From the NCBI RefSeq assembly GCF_020740795.1, contig NC_067286.1, forward strand, positions 3,715,990 through 3,779,989: a stretch of DNA of 64,000 nt, written 5' to 3'. The position numbers were made by a program, and so were the translations under genes. Positions 1-12,945 of the stretch are shown here, piece after piece. The notes under the pieces are model-generated. The model was not told where the DNA came from. It saw only the letters and a list, made by a program, of their open reading frames with translations, and made no database searches. The DNA is from Apus apus (lineage: Eukaryota > Chordata > Aves > Apodiformes > Apodidae). The stretch's first letter is position 1, and every line of letters starts with the position of its first letter.

Positions 1-1907
1 TAAGCTGAGTATGAAACACAAACACTGATAGTATAAATCTCACCCTGTGGGGCCTTGGATCTTTCTGTACTCTTTTAAGTGCCAAACACATACAAGTTTT
101 ACATCCTTCAAAACATTTTTTTTTTTTACTAGATTTGATTCTGACTTTCATCTCAAAACCATTGTTATGAAATATAAGTTAAATAGCAGCTGTGAGTGTG
201 AAATAGATTAGGAAACATTGGTTTCTGTACATGTAATTCAAAATGGAATTATTGAATGATTGAGTATTTGCTGTTCTGCACCAATAGTTACTGAATTATT
301 AATACATTTAATGGAAGACAATTCTACAGATACCAACTTTTTAATGTGAAAATATCAAGGATGTAGGTGATAGTTAGAAGATCACGGTAGGAGTTTGGAT
401 CTCCTCATTTTACACCTTCAGCACCTTGTTGTTAGATGTCTCAGAAGCTGTCACTAACACCTGAAGAGGCTACATTAGAATCTCATTGATACCCTGGCTG
501 GTTTTAATTAGTCTCTGTTATGTAGAACTAAATCTTAGTTTAGATTAATACTAGACCTCTCCTGAGACACATTCAAAATAATCCAGGCAAACAGTTCCCA
601 TAAAAATACATTTTTCTTTTAACAGTAATTTCTTGTTTGGTTTTTTTTTGGTTAACTAAAAATAGATTTTTATGTCAATATCTTCCTCAGCCTGAGGAAC
701 TAAAGGTCTTGGTTACCAGGTTAGGTCCTTGAAAGGAGCAGATAAACCCTTTTATAAGCATTGTGTGGGTAGGTGTTTGTAAGTGACTTTTTCAAATATC
801 ACAGTGAGGGGTTTTGTGGAATTGGACACTGTTGTTTTCTTTGCTCTCTCCATTGTGTTTGCCCTCCTCCTTTCCCTTCTACTAAACAGTAATTAATGCC
901 TAGGATCAGCATGGTTGCTGCTGCCATGAGGATATTCTGCAGGAGGAACAAAAGAATGACGTACACTTTGAAAAGGAGCCAGATACTGCAAAATGATTAC
1001 AGCCTTAATTATGGGCTTTTCAATGCAGCAGGTTTAGTTTTGCATCACTTCAAAAACTAATAGTTTCATGGCTTTTTAAAAACAAGATAGCAAAAAAGAA
1101 ATCTGATGTTCATTATTAGAAGCACGGTGGTGAGAGATTTAACGTGGTATCTGGAAAAGTTTAGGCTGTGGAGTGGCTTTAAATAAATCATTTCATACAA
1201 AAGAAACAAATATCAGTTAAAAATACAGAAAATGTGATTCACCATTTCCACTCAGCTGGAGATGTTTGTTCAAGGCTGGGTCCCCTGCTGTTGTGGAGCA
1301 GTAGCAGGTGGCCTTGGGGCAGCAGTGGTTATCTCTGCTGGTGCTCCTTGGTCCTCAGTGCCTTCATTAACAAAGGCACAATATTAGTGCTTAGGAGAAG
1401 AGTTTCTCTGGCCAGTCCTGAGGTCTGTGCCTGCTCATCAGGCAGTGAACAAGGTGGCTGCTCACTGCATCCCTCTTGTGCTCAGGTTTAGGTAGGGTTT
1501 GCACAGTTTTAGAGAGCTGCAAGGGCTTCAGGGCCAGCAGGTGTGAGTTACAGCATCTTGTCCATCTTCCCTTTCCTTTGGAGGATGCTCAGCTGTGCTG
1601 TGGCTTTTGATATGTGGCTATTGATAGCACACTATCAATAAAAGCTGAAATTTTGCACCAGTTTGTCACACAAATTGCTTTGAGTTACACAGGCAAGCAC
1701 CATATTGAGGGTGCAACTACTGGTTTTTATTTTCATGTTGATTAACTGATCAGATTGATTGTGAACACCATGACCTAAACCACGTGGGATGTATTTCAGA
1801 TACAAGTCCGTTCCAAATTTGTTCTAAAAATGATAGGAATTAAATTAACTGAGAGTTGGGTCTTTATTTTGATAGCTGTTTTAACTGAGGTGTTTTCTCC
1901 TATTTAG
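1..1907. other. non-coding stretch, no gene seen
   Basis: AT-rich sequence with no recognisable coding exon, RNA gene or well-preserved transposon. It holds a T-run around 116-127 and ordinary short open frames whose composition and length fit chance. It is either intergenic or lies inside a long intron of a NAV2 transcript that starts further left; the sequence does not settle this. Confidence 0.6.
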
Positions 1908-1958
1908 TATTAGCAGCTGAAGGACACTTTGCTAAAGCTTGGATGAGTATGGAGGAAG
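1908..1958 (+). other. candidate small exon (51 nt), unidentified
   Basis: The segment is bounded on the left by a good acceptor: a TTAAC branch-like motif, then a pyrimidine stretch ending TATTTAG at 1907. On the right is a consensus donor, GAAG|GTGAGT at 1959. One frame is open (two leading bases, sixteen codons, one trailing base) and reads LAAEGHFAKAWMSMEE. I do not recognise the peptide. It pairs in frame with the candidate exon at 2211-2377. Chance exon-like structures are common in vertebrate introns, so this is a lead and not a gene call. Confidence 0.2.
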
Positions 1959-2210
1959 GTGAGTTTGTATTTTATAATTTTTCCCAAGGCTTTTCAGGAA
2001 AGGTTTCTGTTGAGAATGTTTCTGGGGAAAAAGCAAGTAGACTAGACTTAAAATTTCTGATATTTCCTTGATAAAGGATGAGAGAGGTGAAAAACCTAAC
2101 CAAGTACCTCAGAATTACTCCTTAAACATCATGAGGAGAAGAATAAAATTACAGCATTTGCCCTGTGCCTCTGATGCATTTTTCTTTAATCTAAACATTG
2201 TTTTTATTAG

Positions 2211-2377
2211 CTCTGCATCTTGTTATCTACTTTTGTCAGCATCATGCATGTACAGTGAATTGTTTCCCAGGGAATATTTCCCTTGTATCGAATGTGCAAA
2301 ATCTCTTACTTACCCAGAGCTTATGTTATGTGACTGTGGTGATAGTGCTGAGGCACTTTCACAGTAGCTGTAAAATG
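2211..2377 (+). other. candidate exon (167 nt), unidentified
   Basis: A CTAAAC branch-like motif and a T-rich tract ending TTTTATTAG precede position 2211, and ATG|GTAAGT follows at 2378. If joined to 1908-1958, the frame stays open through all 55 codons and ends in phase 0 at the donor. The translation is hydrophobic and Cys/His-containing with no family resemblance I can name. It could be part of an unannotated transcript, a lncRNA exon, or coincidence. Confidence 0.2.
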
Positions 2378-2401
2378 GTAAGTTGATTTATATTTTTAGT
2401 T

Positions 2402-2423
2402 TATATATATATATATACACACA
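2402..2423. repeat. (TA)n(CA)n microsatellite
   Basis: About eight TA units run directly into three CA units, 25 bases after the donor-like site at 2378. It is a simple sequence repeat and likely to vary in length. Confidence 0.85.
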
Positions 2424-4762
2424 AGTAGTTAAATACCACTATTTTACATGCAAGAAGAGGACACTTTGTATGCTCTGCTTCTGTCATGTGGAAGTCCCTA
2501 AATTGCTTTTGGCAAGTAGATAACTTAAAAAGAAATTGCTTCAGTGACAGAAGCATTTTGAAAAGAAACCTTGCAAGTGAGAATATGAAACCTGTAATTA
2601 TCTAATGGAAGACTGAAAGGGTTTTTAAAAGCAAAACAAAATGTAAACACTAGAGTTGCTGCACTTCTCTGACCCCTCCACCTGCTGTGACCCATCTATA
2701 TATTGTGGAGAGGTAGGGCATGATTTTCCAGCTTCCCATTAGCTGCAAAATGTTTTGGATGAGGCACTGGGATCACAAAACTAGTGGTGAAAACTCACGC
2801 AGAAAACATGTTTGCTTCACAGGCAACAGAACTAGTGAAGGCAGAACATTTCTTGAAGAATTTAGTCATTTCTTCTGGAATTTCTTTATTGTGTCTATAT
2901 TTTTCAGTTTTGTGGTGTGTTTTGCCAGGGATGAGAGCACGTGTTTCATGTCAGAGTCTGATGTGTTGTTGTGCATCAGGGGGTTTTTTGTGGCTGAATG
3001 CCCACTGAAAGCCCAGCCTTGGACTGGGACAAGCTGTGGCCACTGGTAGTACTTGCTATGCTGGTGTCAAACCTGTGTTCTTCACAAGGGTTTGCTGATG
3101 GTAGAGTTTGAGTGTCACAAAAAAGCTACATGGGTCACAACTGAAAAATCACTCTCAGGTCACTAGGACTCTTGTGTCAGAAAAGGTCTCCCACAGCCCA
3201 CCCATCCTCTTCTTTGACACTTTGGCTTCCAGACTCAGCTCCTTCTTGTTTTTCATGATTGTGGCTCTCTGGTATGCAGCATTGTCCCTGCAAGACTTGA
3301 GGAGTTGCCTCTCTATTCATGAGAAGCTCTTGTTGTGCTATACAAGTAACTTGTGGCCCCTGAAAACTTGAATCCTTGAAAAAATTTGCTAAGAAAAGAA
3401 ATTAGAAAGGGGAAAGGTTTGGTTGATCCTGTTCTTGTTCATGTCCACTGTCATTTGGGATTTTCTGAAGCCACTAATGTCATTCTTGACTGCGACTGAG
3501 ACTAGATGATGACTTCACCTCCCTGTTGCTGCCATCTCAAAAATCTTATGTCAATTTGAGGAAACAAAATACTTGTCCTCTATGTTGCAGCATGAGCTTT
3601 AAGTCCATTGCTATGACAGTTCAACAAACATGCCCATTTCTGTGAACATCTGTCTAGATCATGACAAGTTTAGGTCACAGTGTCTGTGTTGCTGCAGGGG
3701 AATGGCTCTTGCATACATGTCTGCATAGGGAATATTAGTGTCAGGAAGCTGAGTAAATCCTTATTCAAACTGCTCTGTAGCTTTAAAAGGGACTGCATAG
3801 TGTACTGTGTCACTGAGGGAAATCAGAAGAGTTTCTGGCCTCTGAATGACATGAATTTCTTTACTTTCAAAGTGCAACTGCTTCAGTGGGGGATAGGTAC
3901 CTACCAGTGATTGCAATGACCGAGTATGGCAACACCCAGAACAAAATGTAGATGAGGCAAAGAATATGAAGAATGTTATTAACCTATTTTCTAGTCCTAC
4001 CCAGGGTAAGGCTGGGATCAGTTTCTGCCATTTTCTCTGATGCCCTTCGGGCAGTTACAATTAACAGCTGTTGGCTGCTGCTTTCGTGCTTCAGATGGTT
4101 TGATGGGTCCCTTTAGGGTATTCTAAGTAACTTTTGCAGTTTAAAAAGGAGCTGAGGAGATTCATTGTTCATCCTCAAGGCATCCTAGCAAGGAAATTGT
4201 GTGGGACACTGATGGTGGTGGCTGAAAGCACACGTCTGATTTTAGAGTAACACAAAGCAAGGACTCCAGTGGATTAGTTTTTTATCAAACTTTAACTTTT
4301 GTGTTCTTTTGACAAAAAGAAAAGTAGAAAATCAAACACTCCCCAGAAAAACAAACAAACAAACAAAAAAACCCAACAAACTTCAACTTGCAATTATTGT
4401 GGCCTAAATAATAGTTGCTTCTAACTGGCATAGGTTGACATTGTTGCCAAGAGAAACAGTTCCACCTTCCCCTGGCAGCCTGTTCACATTCCTCCACTGT
4501 TGCCTCCTCCACTGTGCCAGTGCGAGGGTATGTGCAGCTGTGCATTAGCAGGGGCTGAGGAACCAACACAAGGTAACATTAATCCCAGAGAAATTGCTGG
4601 GTTTTTGTATTTTGGTTTCCCTCAGATGAGTGAGCTGCTCCAGCTTGTAGCCTCTCCATGTGCCAGTGTGAGGGGAGGGACAACACGAAGCAGAAGCAAG
4701 GGACCTAGAAGAGCAAGTTCTGCTCTTCGGGTGACAATGTGGCACCATGGGAGATGTGTGCT
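2424..4762. other. non-coding stretch
   Basis: No gene seen. Short open frames (for example 2720-3049) show no recognisable domain. The right end contains a CAAA-type simple repeat near 4346-4371 and runs into a CR1 3' end. Confidence 0.6.
4346..4371. repeat. (CAAA)n A-rich simple repeat
   Basis: Four tandem ACAA/CAAA units followed by an A-run. This is a typical A-rich simple repeat with no sign of a linked element. Confidence 0.8.
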
Positions 4763-4815
4763 GGCCTTGATGAACTTCAAAGGCCCCTTCCAACCCCTAT
4801 GATTCTATTATTCTA
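4763..4815 (+). mobile_element. CR1 LINE, 3' end fragment
   Basis: The segment resembles the terminal part of avian CR1: a 'ctt...gatgaacttcaaagg' portion, then 'cccttccaacccc', then a degenerate pair of the terminal octamer (gattctat, tattctaa). CR1 is a non-LTR retrotransposon that ends in short octamer repeats instead of poly-A and is usually 5'-truncated. Only about 50 bases are recognisable here, so this is an old, heavily truncated copy. Confidence 0.75.
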
Positions 4816-7800
4816 ATTGAGGAGAGAGTAGGGACTCAAAAGGTGAAGGTCCTGGATTTGTCACCTTTTAAGTTTCATGTATTTCAGGACAAGGAAGGAT
4901 AGTAGTGACCGGTGTGCAAACTACTGCTGTGCAAGGGCATGAAGCATTAAGAATTTTTGTATTTGGGTCATCAGCTCTCAATGACTTTCTAATGCTTCAC
5001 AAAGGTCATAGTATGAAATAACATTTACTGTCCCATTTCTGGGTAGGTGCTGTACATGGGATCCTGTTATCCTGCAGATGCAGTTTTATACTGTTGGGTT
5101 GGTTTTTTTCAGTAGGTTTCCTCTGTTTTTATTTTGGCAGATGATTGTCTGTAAAAGTACTTTAATGTTTCTACAGTGGAGTTGATGTGCTAGTTTTACT
5201 GCAAGTACATACAGAGCTCATCTGAAGATCTTCAATTAGTGGAGCAAAGATGAATACTATCTCTGAAGCTGTTTTTCCTCATTTAAAAAGAAAACAAAAT
5301 GAATTGGAAGTGAGTGGGTGTAAAGAAGCTAAGGAAAATGTTCTGATAGGCCTCTGTATGTGTGTTGGATGATGTTCACTTCCTTGTGCAACTCGACTGA
5401 CTCTCATCCAGTATTTTTTTATCATGAAGTGAGCTTGTACTGGCATGTATTTATTTCTCATAAACAACTTAGAAGCTTTAAAATCTCTTTTCTATCTGTC
5501 ATCCATTTGAATTAAGTATCATTTTCATAAACAACTGTGTGGTCTTCAGTACACTGTGTCATCATTCGCTTGTGTAGCTGAATGGAGGACAAAAATGTCT
5601 TTTAACACGTTTGGGATGAGTGAAAAATGTGGCTTTACTGTTCTTATGGACCCACCCTCTGCTTTTTCTCACCAGCACTAAAAACATGCAGTTGGTAAAA
5701 TATTAATTAGTAGAGATGCTCCAGTGTGTGATTTCTTCAGTTACTGCTGTTGATGGCAACAGCTTCTGTTGTGCTCCTGGACATCCCACACGTGCAGAAG
5801 GGTTTCTCTGTTCATCCTCCTTCATCCTTTTCTTTCTTCCCTCATCCTGGGCACAGTCTTCCTAAAGCAGCCAGTGCCACCTGCTTTTCCTTGGGTCCCC
5901 TGCAGCCCCTCTCATCCTAGGCTCCCTGCACCTCCAGGGTGCCTGGTCCCTCCTTGCTTAAGGATTTCTTAATAGGAAAAATAAATAAAAATATCATCCT
6001 TATCTCACAAACTGGGATCCCAACCTTACCCATTGGCTCCTCCACCATTTGTTGTGTTACCAGCTTTGATCTCCTTATCTCCAAGGGACTTTGTTTCATT
6101 TCTTTGATCAGTATTGAAAGTGTCAGTCCAGCCATTACCTAGTTTGGGTAGACACGTTAGAAAACAGCAAGGGTACCTTGGAGCTGGGAATTGCCCTTAT
6201 TTGTAGGAATAAGTCAAGTCTTAATGCTTGTTTTAACCTCACTGCCCAGATGAGAATCAGGGACTACTTAGAACATCCACCCAGTACAGGCAGAGCAGTT
6301 TGTGGCACTCCACACAGTGTGTGTGAGTGTTATAGTTTTTGAATTCTGGTTTGTACTATTACTGGGAAAAGAGAAGGCTAAGCTGGCTCATGAGGGGGCT
6401 GAAAAGATGCTGATGGCCTCTTCCCAAGCCATAATCCTCTAGAATGGAGGTGACTTCCAGTGCCTGCTCCTGCACCTGCCTACACCTACAATAAATTTTC
6501 AAGACACTTCTGAGGATAAATGTAACAACAATCAAAACACAGAATGAGTCTTAATCTAATGAGTTAATAAAAAATTGAGGTTTTAGACCTTTCATGGTTA
6601 AGTTGGTTTAAATAAAAAAAAAACAGCTTCTAAAAATTGACCTTAATTGCGCTGGAAGCATCTTCTCTCCCAGCAGATAGTCAATAAAATATAAGCTGGA
6701 CTTTCAACATCTGCATTTCTAGTTGTGATGTCTGGGTTGTGAAAAGTTGTCATCAGCCTGAATACATCGTTTGGCGAGTCACCTGCCTTTCCTCTTCTCT
6801 TACCCACTTCTTTCCTTTTGGGGCTGATACTAAAGCCCATGAAGCTGAAGAAGACCTCCCCTTGCTTCTCACATTGTGTTCTCCCCTAATGCTTATTTTA
6901 TTAGCCCCCTTCTTACTTTGGCAGTCAATGCAATGACGTAGCTTTCAGGGCACTTGTCCAAACTCTGAAATTTTACAAGCAGGACACAGTGGAAACATTT
7001 CCAAATCTGTTCCAAGACAGATGTACACTGGGTGCGTATATCCACATGTAAATATTCAGATCTGTTGGTTAAGTTTTCAATTTGATAACTGGTTAAAAAT
7101 TTTATATTCACGTGTCCACAGAGAATCTTTTCTTTATGTGGTCAAAATGACAGCAAGTTTCCTAGGGGGAAAAGCAGAGGTTTTCTTATCTTGATGTTCC
7201 CTATGGCTTATCTGGAATCCTTGAGCATCCACGTACTGGATGTTGACAAGGAGAGAACTGGCAGCTCAACCAGGTCTGTGTTGCTGACTAGTCCTTGATG
7301 CTCAGTAATCCATTTGAAGGGATGGGCTGCTGCAGGTTTGAGGTGCTGACTTGGGTATTAAGCCTTTGTCATCTCTGAGACTGTTTTTGGTTGTTTTGGT
7401 AAATTATAACTTCTTTTGTTAAGAGCTGGGATTCTCCTGAAGCCCATGACTTCCTGGATGGAAAACTGCCTTATGTTCTTCAGAACAGGAGACAGAAGCA
7501 GTGGCAGTCATCACGATATCTGCTCTGTCCTCCACAAAAGAAAAACAATACTGTTTTTCTCTCTCTATGATTAGAGAAATTTTAATAGGTTAAAATTCAG
7601 TTGTTATTGCTTTGCTGTAATTGAATTTTTTTTTTTTTTGTGACTTGCATGTGAGGTGTTGACTTGTAGGCAAAATTTATTTTTGATGATTAATAGGTGG
7701 TAAGGTTGTCTTGAAAAATGTCATCTTGTATGTAAATTCCATGGCTGAGCAAAGGCAGTGATCAAAACCTGTACCTGAAGAAAACCCAAACTTTGAGAAA

Positions 7801-10800
7801 CTTCAACATGAATGATTTGTCTAGATTTGAATTAAATGGATTTTTATAAAATCAAACCTCTCCTTCAAGTACTGTAACCAAAAGTTCATAGTTTCTCAAA
7901 TTTCTGGTCCTGATTTTTATTCTTAGGTTTATTTTCATTCCTAGGACCTAGTATGGGAGAAAGTCATAACCTTGAGTATCTGTTACAAGTTCCTTAGATT
8001 TTTAATTAGCCAGGAAATGTCCCATCAAGTGACAGTGAAGACATAAGTGTGATCTTAGAAGCCAATGTCTTGGTTTAATGGTATTTGTGTGTTGTTTTTT
8101 TTTAATTGCCAGTCACTTCATTTGAGTCTATCAGTGGTAAGGACATAAATCTTGCAGCATCTACATGAAAGTTTTTTGTCAGAAACCCCTCACCTGTGTT
8201 GACTGCCTTTTCTGCCTTGAGGTCATTTCCTGTTATGTGCCAGTAAATCTGTGCTTTAATATTACAGTAAACTCTAAATTAGATAACCTTTGAAAGAATT
8301 AGAAGGTGTATTAAGCTTGGCATGTTTGCAATAACAATTTCTCAATATCTGTTTCATATGCTAGATTTAATTTTGCAATGGATTTTTAACATGCTGCAAA
8401 ATGTTTCTTGGGGGGGGAGGTTTCAATAGCAGGATGCTATGTCATGATGTCTGACTTGAAAGAGGAAAAGCTTGGTCATCCAACATCAGTGTCTTTATGT
8501 CTGTGGTTTTGTAGTTGGGGTCAGCCAACCTCAGTGGGTGGGCTACCTTTGAAAACTGTCCCTGGTGAGATATTTGTGCCATCTCTGGTGACAGTGTCAG
8601 CAGACTGCAGAACAAGCTCCCCTCGCTAGGCTGCATTTCAGCTGGATGGGGTGCCTTTATCTAGCTCATTGCATGAGATGCACAATTGTTGTTAGGAGCC
8701 CTAAAGAGGGGCTGGGATCACAGGACTGTTTTCATGACAACCTGCACTGACATTGGCTTAAAATGCTTGTGAAACCTGAGAAACTTTGGGTTTAAAAAGC
8801 CCATTTAAAAATGTTCTGGGTGATACAGTGCCTGGGCTCTGCTTACACCCCTCAATGCTGCCAGCATATATTGCACATGTCTTAATAATACTAACATTAT
8901 TTTTCAAATTAGTATATCTGAAATATTATGATATCTGCAATTGCAGTAGCAAAAGCACTTTACAGAAGTCTGCAGATATTTTATATTCTAGTCTTCACTT
9001 TATGAAATTATTAAACGCAATTGCCTGAAAAAAACCATTTGATATCAGTATAGCAAAGAAGCATGAAAAGGTCCAATTCTGACCTTTGTCAGGGTGGCTG
9101 AGAAGGAACTATTACCCATGCTTGATGAAGCACATTTCTGTGCCCTTTACTTCCTCTTGGCTCAATTGGTATTTGAGTACATCCTTCAAAATAAGCGTGT
9201 GTTCAAGTACATTCCTGAATCGTGGCCTCATCTCTTCCTGAGAAAGTAGAGAGCGCTCTCTTCTTGCCTCTTGACCTTTCTGACCTTCACAGCAATGCTA
9301 CACCTACCTCTGCTAAAAAAAAAATAAAAATAGATGGCTTTCCTGCCTGGCAGACAGGTGAATCTTGCAAGTATTTCTTGGAGAAAGTGTTCTGGAGAGA
9401 CAGTGGGATGAGGCAGACACTGGAGCCCATGTATTTGGCCAGATGTCCTGTTGGACAAACCCTTGTTGAGCTGTGTTGCAAAGTGCTTGTTCAAGGTTTC
9501 CAGCTGGAAGCAAGGTGTATTTATTCTTACTTTTTTTCCCCCTGAAGTTACACACTGTTACTGGTCATTTATTAACTCTTATTGCAAGTACAACTGGTGG
9601 AGGACACTATTGGAAGGATATCATGTAGAAACCACAGATGGGTGGGAACAGATCAAGTTGTCCTAAAAATGAAGCTGTGTTATTTACATCCAAGACAAGT
9701 TATATAGAAACACACTGGTCTGATAACCCCAAGCAGCCCTGCTGCCTCAGCTGCAGTTTTCCTACAAAACTGTGATTTGAACTGCATAATCATTTGTAGT
9801 AACCTTTGGGAATTTGAACGAATTGTTTGCAGGTGGATGGGAATAACACATGATGAGGTTAGAAGGATCAAGTTGAGTCTCACCAATTCAGTACAAAACA
9901 CAGCAGATAATGAAATTGTCTATCTGGATTGCTGAACCTTTGCCTGAATAATAAAAGTTGCAATTTGTTTCATATGAACAAGTATAAGAAGCAGGAAAGT
10001 ACTGGATTTTGCAGAGTGAATGGCCGTAGTTGCCATAGCAATAAGGAGATGTTAGGATTGTTAGGAGCAACCAAGAGACAATTTCCATGGAATTAATCTA
10101 TGTATGAGTAGCATACAGTCATAGCAAAGAACAGGAGTGCATCATGTTCTTAAATGACATTTTTCATCTATAACTTTGGTAGTTTCAGACAAAGGAGTAA
10201 AATATTTTGGCTTTGTTTGGCCTCTGTTCCTCTTAAATGACTGTAGTGCCTAACTGTACAATTCCTGCTTGTGATGGTCAAATCAATAAAGCCTTATTAG
10301 TGTGCTCTGCTGCCTCTCATTGCCATCCTCACTGCAGTGTCCATCCTTCAGTGAGGAGATGCCAGGACATCTTGTTCCAAATGTCCTCTGATTTGTTGCT
10401 GGTGAGGTAGGAAGGTCAAAAGAGATAGAGGATATGAATAGCCCAAATATTCATTAAAACAAGCCCTCCTGTGGGCAGCAGAGCAATGAAGCCTGGTTCC
10501 CCCTGGATTTGTCTCACATTTGGATTTTTCTGGTGCCAAATAAGACATTAGTTTCAGCTTTGCTATTTTTGAAGCTGTTGTGACTAAATTCTGGTGCTTG
10601 TTATTGGTGGTTCTGGCTGCAGTCCTGACATTGGTGGGAGCATTAATTTGGTCCATGAACCCTGTTGGACCTTGATATGTTTGAGGCTTTGCTAATGCAG
10701 CAGCTAAGCCTGGCATTCAGAGTTGTTAGAAAAGGAACAAATGCATAAAGGGAGTGATGAGATTCACCTTTTAATTCAAGCAAAAATTTAGGAGCTGGTG

Positions 10801-12189
10801 AACTGCTCTGTATGTGAGGAAAGATTGGTCTCTGCCAGTAACAGTGCTTAAAGAGCTGTTTTCAAAAGTCACAGCAAGATTGGTTTTTGTTTAAATGTAT
10901 TTAAAAAAACAGAACAGCCAAAAAAATAGGATTTTAGATAGAGATCACCTGGGGTCATGCAATCATAACAAATAGCAGAGAAGGTTGTCACACAGTGACA
11001 GATAAAGGAAGATACGCCTGCTGGAAACACTAACAAAAATGTGCCCAATAAAACCAGAAACCATAATCCTTTCTCATCATCCACGTGATCCTAGAGTTCA
11101 TCTAGTCAAAAGAAAAACACATTATCACTTGCAAATAAAGCGAGTCTTAAAAACGTCTTTTTTAGGCCTTCACCTTTTAGTAAATAGCTTCTAAACATAA
11201 CAGCAAACCAGCTGAGCAAAGCATTTGTGTTTCCACAAGTGTTGCAAACTTCAGTCCCCTGAGCTTTTATGCAGCTCATGTGTTTGGTCTGGGCAAAATG
11301 TGTTACCAAAACCCGTGCTTTTGATTTATGAAATATTCTTCTGGCTGGTCGTTTGGCTCCAGTGGGATAGAATTATAATCTCATTTATCCATGTGCTCTA
11401 GACAAAGATGTGGCTCATGGTGTGTTGGAGGCTTTGCTGATAAACTGTTATTAATCTCAACAGTTGGCAAATCATTTAAACTGTCCTTCAGGTCCAGCAT
11501 CCTTGGGACAGTCTGTGGTCAATACTACTGACACAGGGATAACAGGGTAGGGAGATGTACCAAGATGTGGAAGCTGATGTTTAAAAGCAGAATTTTCTGC
11601 ATGGGATTGTACATTTTAGTAGGGTTTTTCTCAGAACTCTGTAGTTTGATAGAGATGCAAAAGTTTGTAAATGCAAATGACAATGCTAATATATTAACTA
11701 ATTCAAAAGAAAAATGGTAGAGAAGAAATATAAGAATCTAGGAGATGTGAAATGAATTCAGCAGATTAAGAGTTTTAAAATAATGAGAAGGAGATAATTA
11801 TTAGCCACAATATGTGGCTAAACTCAGGAGCTCCTTGCCAGACAACGCAGTAGAAATCTTTTCAGGTAGATGACGCAGTAGAATTCTCTTCTGTTGCAGC
11901 TGAGGCAGCTGGGATCCAAAAAAGGTACCCAAAAAGGACCTTCGTAGTAGTTCTGTTTCAAGGGCTGTGCACCCACTTCTTTGGGGGATTTTTCATGTCC
12001 TCAAAAGACAGGCTGAATTATGCTTTGACCTCTGTTAAAACTCCTGAGATCTTATTTTGCATTCTTCTCTCACAAGTGATGAGTCATCATGTTTATCAAA
12101 ATCATACATCACTACCTAGAAATCATATCATTTGTGTAGAAATGCTGACTTCCACATTTAATCTGCTAAACTAAGCAAGTACTAAACTG
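4816..12189. other. non-coding stretch
   Basis: About 7.4 kb with no coding exon I can support. Overlapping short frames on opposite strands around 9220-9560 are the densest cluster but have no recognisable product. A 122-codon minus frame at 10348-10716 also has none. T-runs occur near 7627-7640. A TGAGTCA (AP-1-type) heptamer lies at 12080-12086, close to the inverted repeats that follow. Confidence 0.55.
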
Positions 12190-12217
12190 CCCTTGATCAA
12201 TATGCCTCAGTCAAGGG
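12190..12217. repeat. short inverted repeat, 7-bp arms
   Basis: CCCTTGA at 12190-12196 and TCAAGGG at 12211-12217 are perfect reverse complements separated by 14 bases. It sits 20 bases left of a longer inverted repeat. Seven-base arms can arise by chance; the pairing with its neighbour is what makes it worth recording. Confidence 0.7.
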
Positions 12218-12236
12218 TGCTAACAATTTGCTGGCT

Positions 12237-12283
12237 CTGACCTTCCCTGCATGTTTAAAAGTCTACAAGACAGGGAAGGTCAG
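12237..12283. repeat. perfect 13-bp inverted repeat (hairpin)
   Basis: Arms CTGACCTTCCCTG (12237-12249) and CAGGGAAGGTCAG (12271-12283) are exact reverse complements around a 21-nt loop. Transcribed from either strand this would make a stable GC-rich stem. The stem is shorter than a usual miRNA precursor, so a miRNA call is not supported. It may be a structural or protein-binding element, or a chance inverted repeat. Confidence 0.9.
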
Positions 12284-12903
12284 TGGCAATTACAACATTT
12301 AAGAAATTAATGGAGAGTTAGGCAGCTAAATAACTCTCAAGGATTGAGACCAAAGCTTGATTTATTTCTTCTTTTTTTCTTTAATATCAGGATCGTCACT
12401 TGACAGTCAGAGGTTTATTCATTTGTTGTGAATGACCAAGGTAGATCCAGCAGTAGTGAGTTCAAAGAAAAAAAATTGTGCCATTGTGGTTCTAAAAAAT
12501 GGACTTTTAGGCCCTTTGGAAAATGTTATTAAAAAATAATTAGGCAGTCACTCTGAAACTGTTGAAAGATTCACGTAACACTAATCCAGGCTGTGATACT
12601 AGTCCTCGTGTATTGGACCAGCCTAATAAAATTGAATCATATTTTGTCAATCCAAACTTATTAATTTCAGCTGACAAAAGACTTCTAATAGTTTTGGATG
12701 TTTTACTTTCCGAGCATCTAATCTAAGATACTTTTAGAAATCTTAATGATCAAGAGTGCACTCTACATCTGGCCTGGAACTGCATTTTCAAGGTTATTTC
12801 AAGCTGAAAAATTGAAACCAGAAGAAACTAAGCCTCATTAATTCTCTTGTCTCCTAAGGTACATTAAATGCTTTTAGAATTCAAAGAGTTGTTGGTTTTC
12901 AAC

Positions 12904-12945
12904 ATAGAGTCATAGAATCAAACTGAAATGAAGTAACTCTTCCAA
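12904..12945 (-). mobile_element. possible CR1 3'-end remnant
   Basis: The run 'catagagtcatagaatcaaa' followed by 'ctgaaatgaag' resembles the reverse complement of a CR1 terminus ('tcatagaatcatagaatggt...ttggaag'). Divergence is high and the match is short, so the call is weak. Confidence 0.35.

Noticed and set aside
10348..10716. 122-codon minus frame
   Set aside because: No recognisable family, ordinary composition and no splice or promoter context. Treated as a chance frame.
12237..12283. miRNA precursor
   Set aside because: The stem is perfect but only 13 bp, too short for a typical Drosha substrate, and flanks do not extend the pairing.
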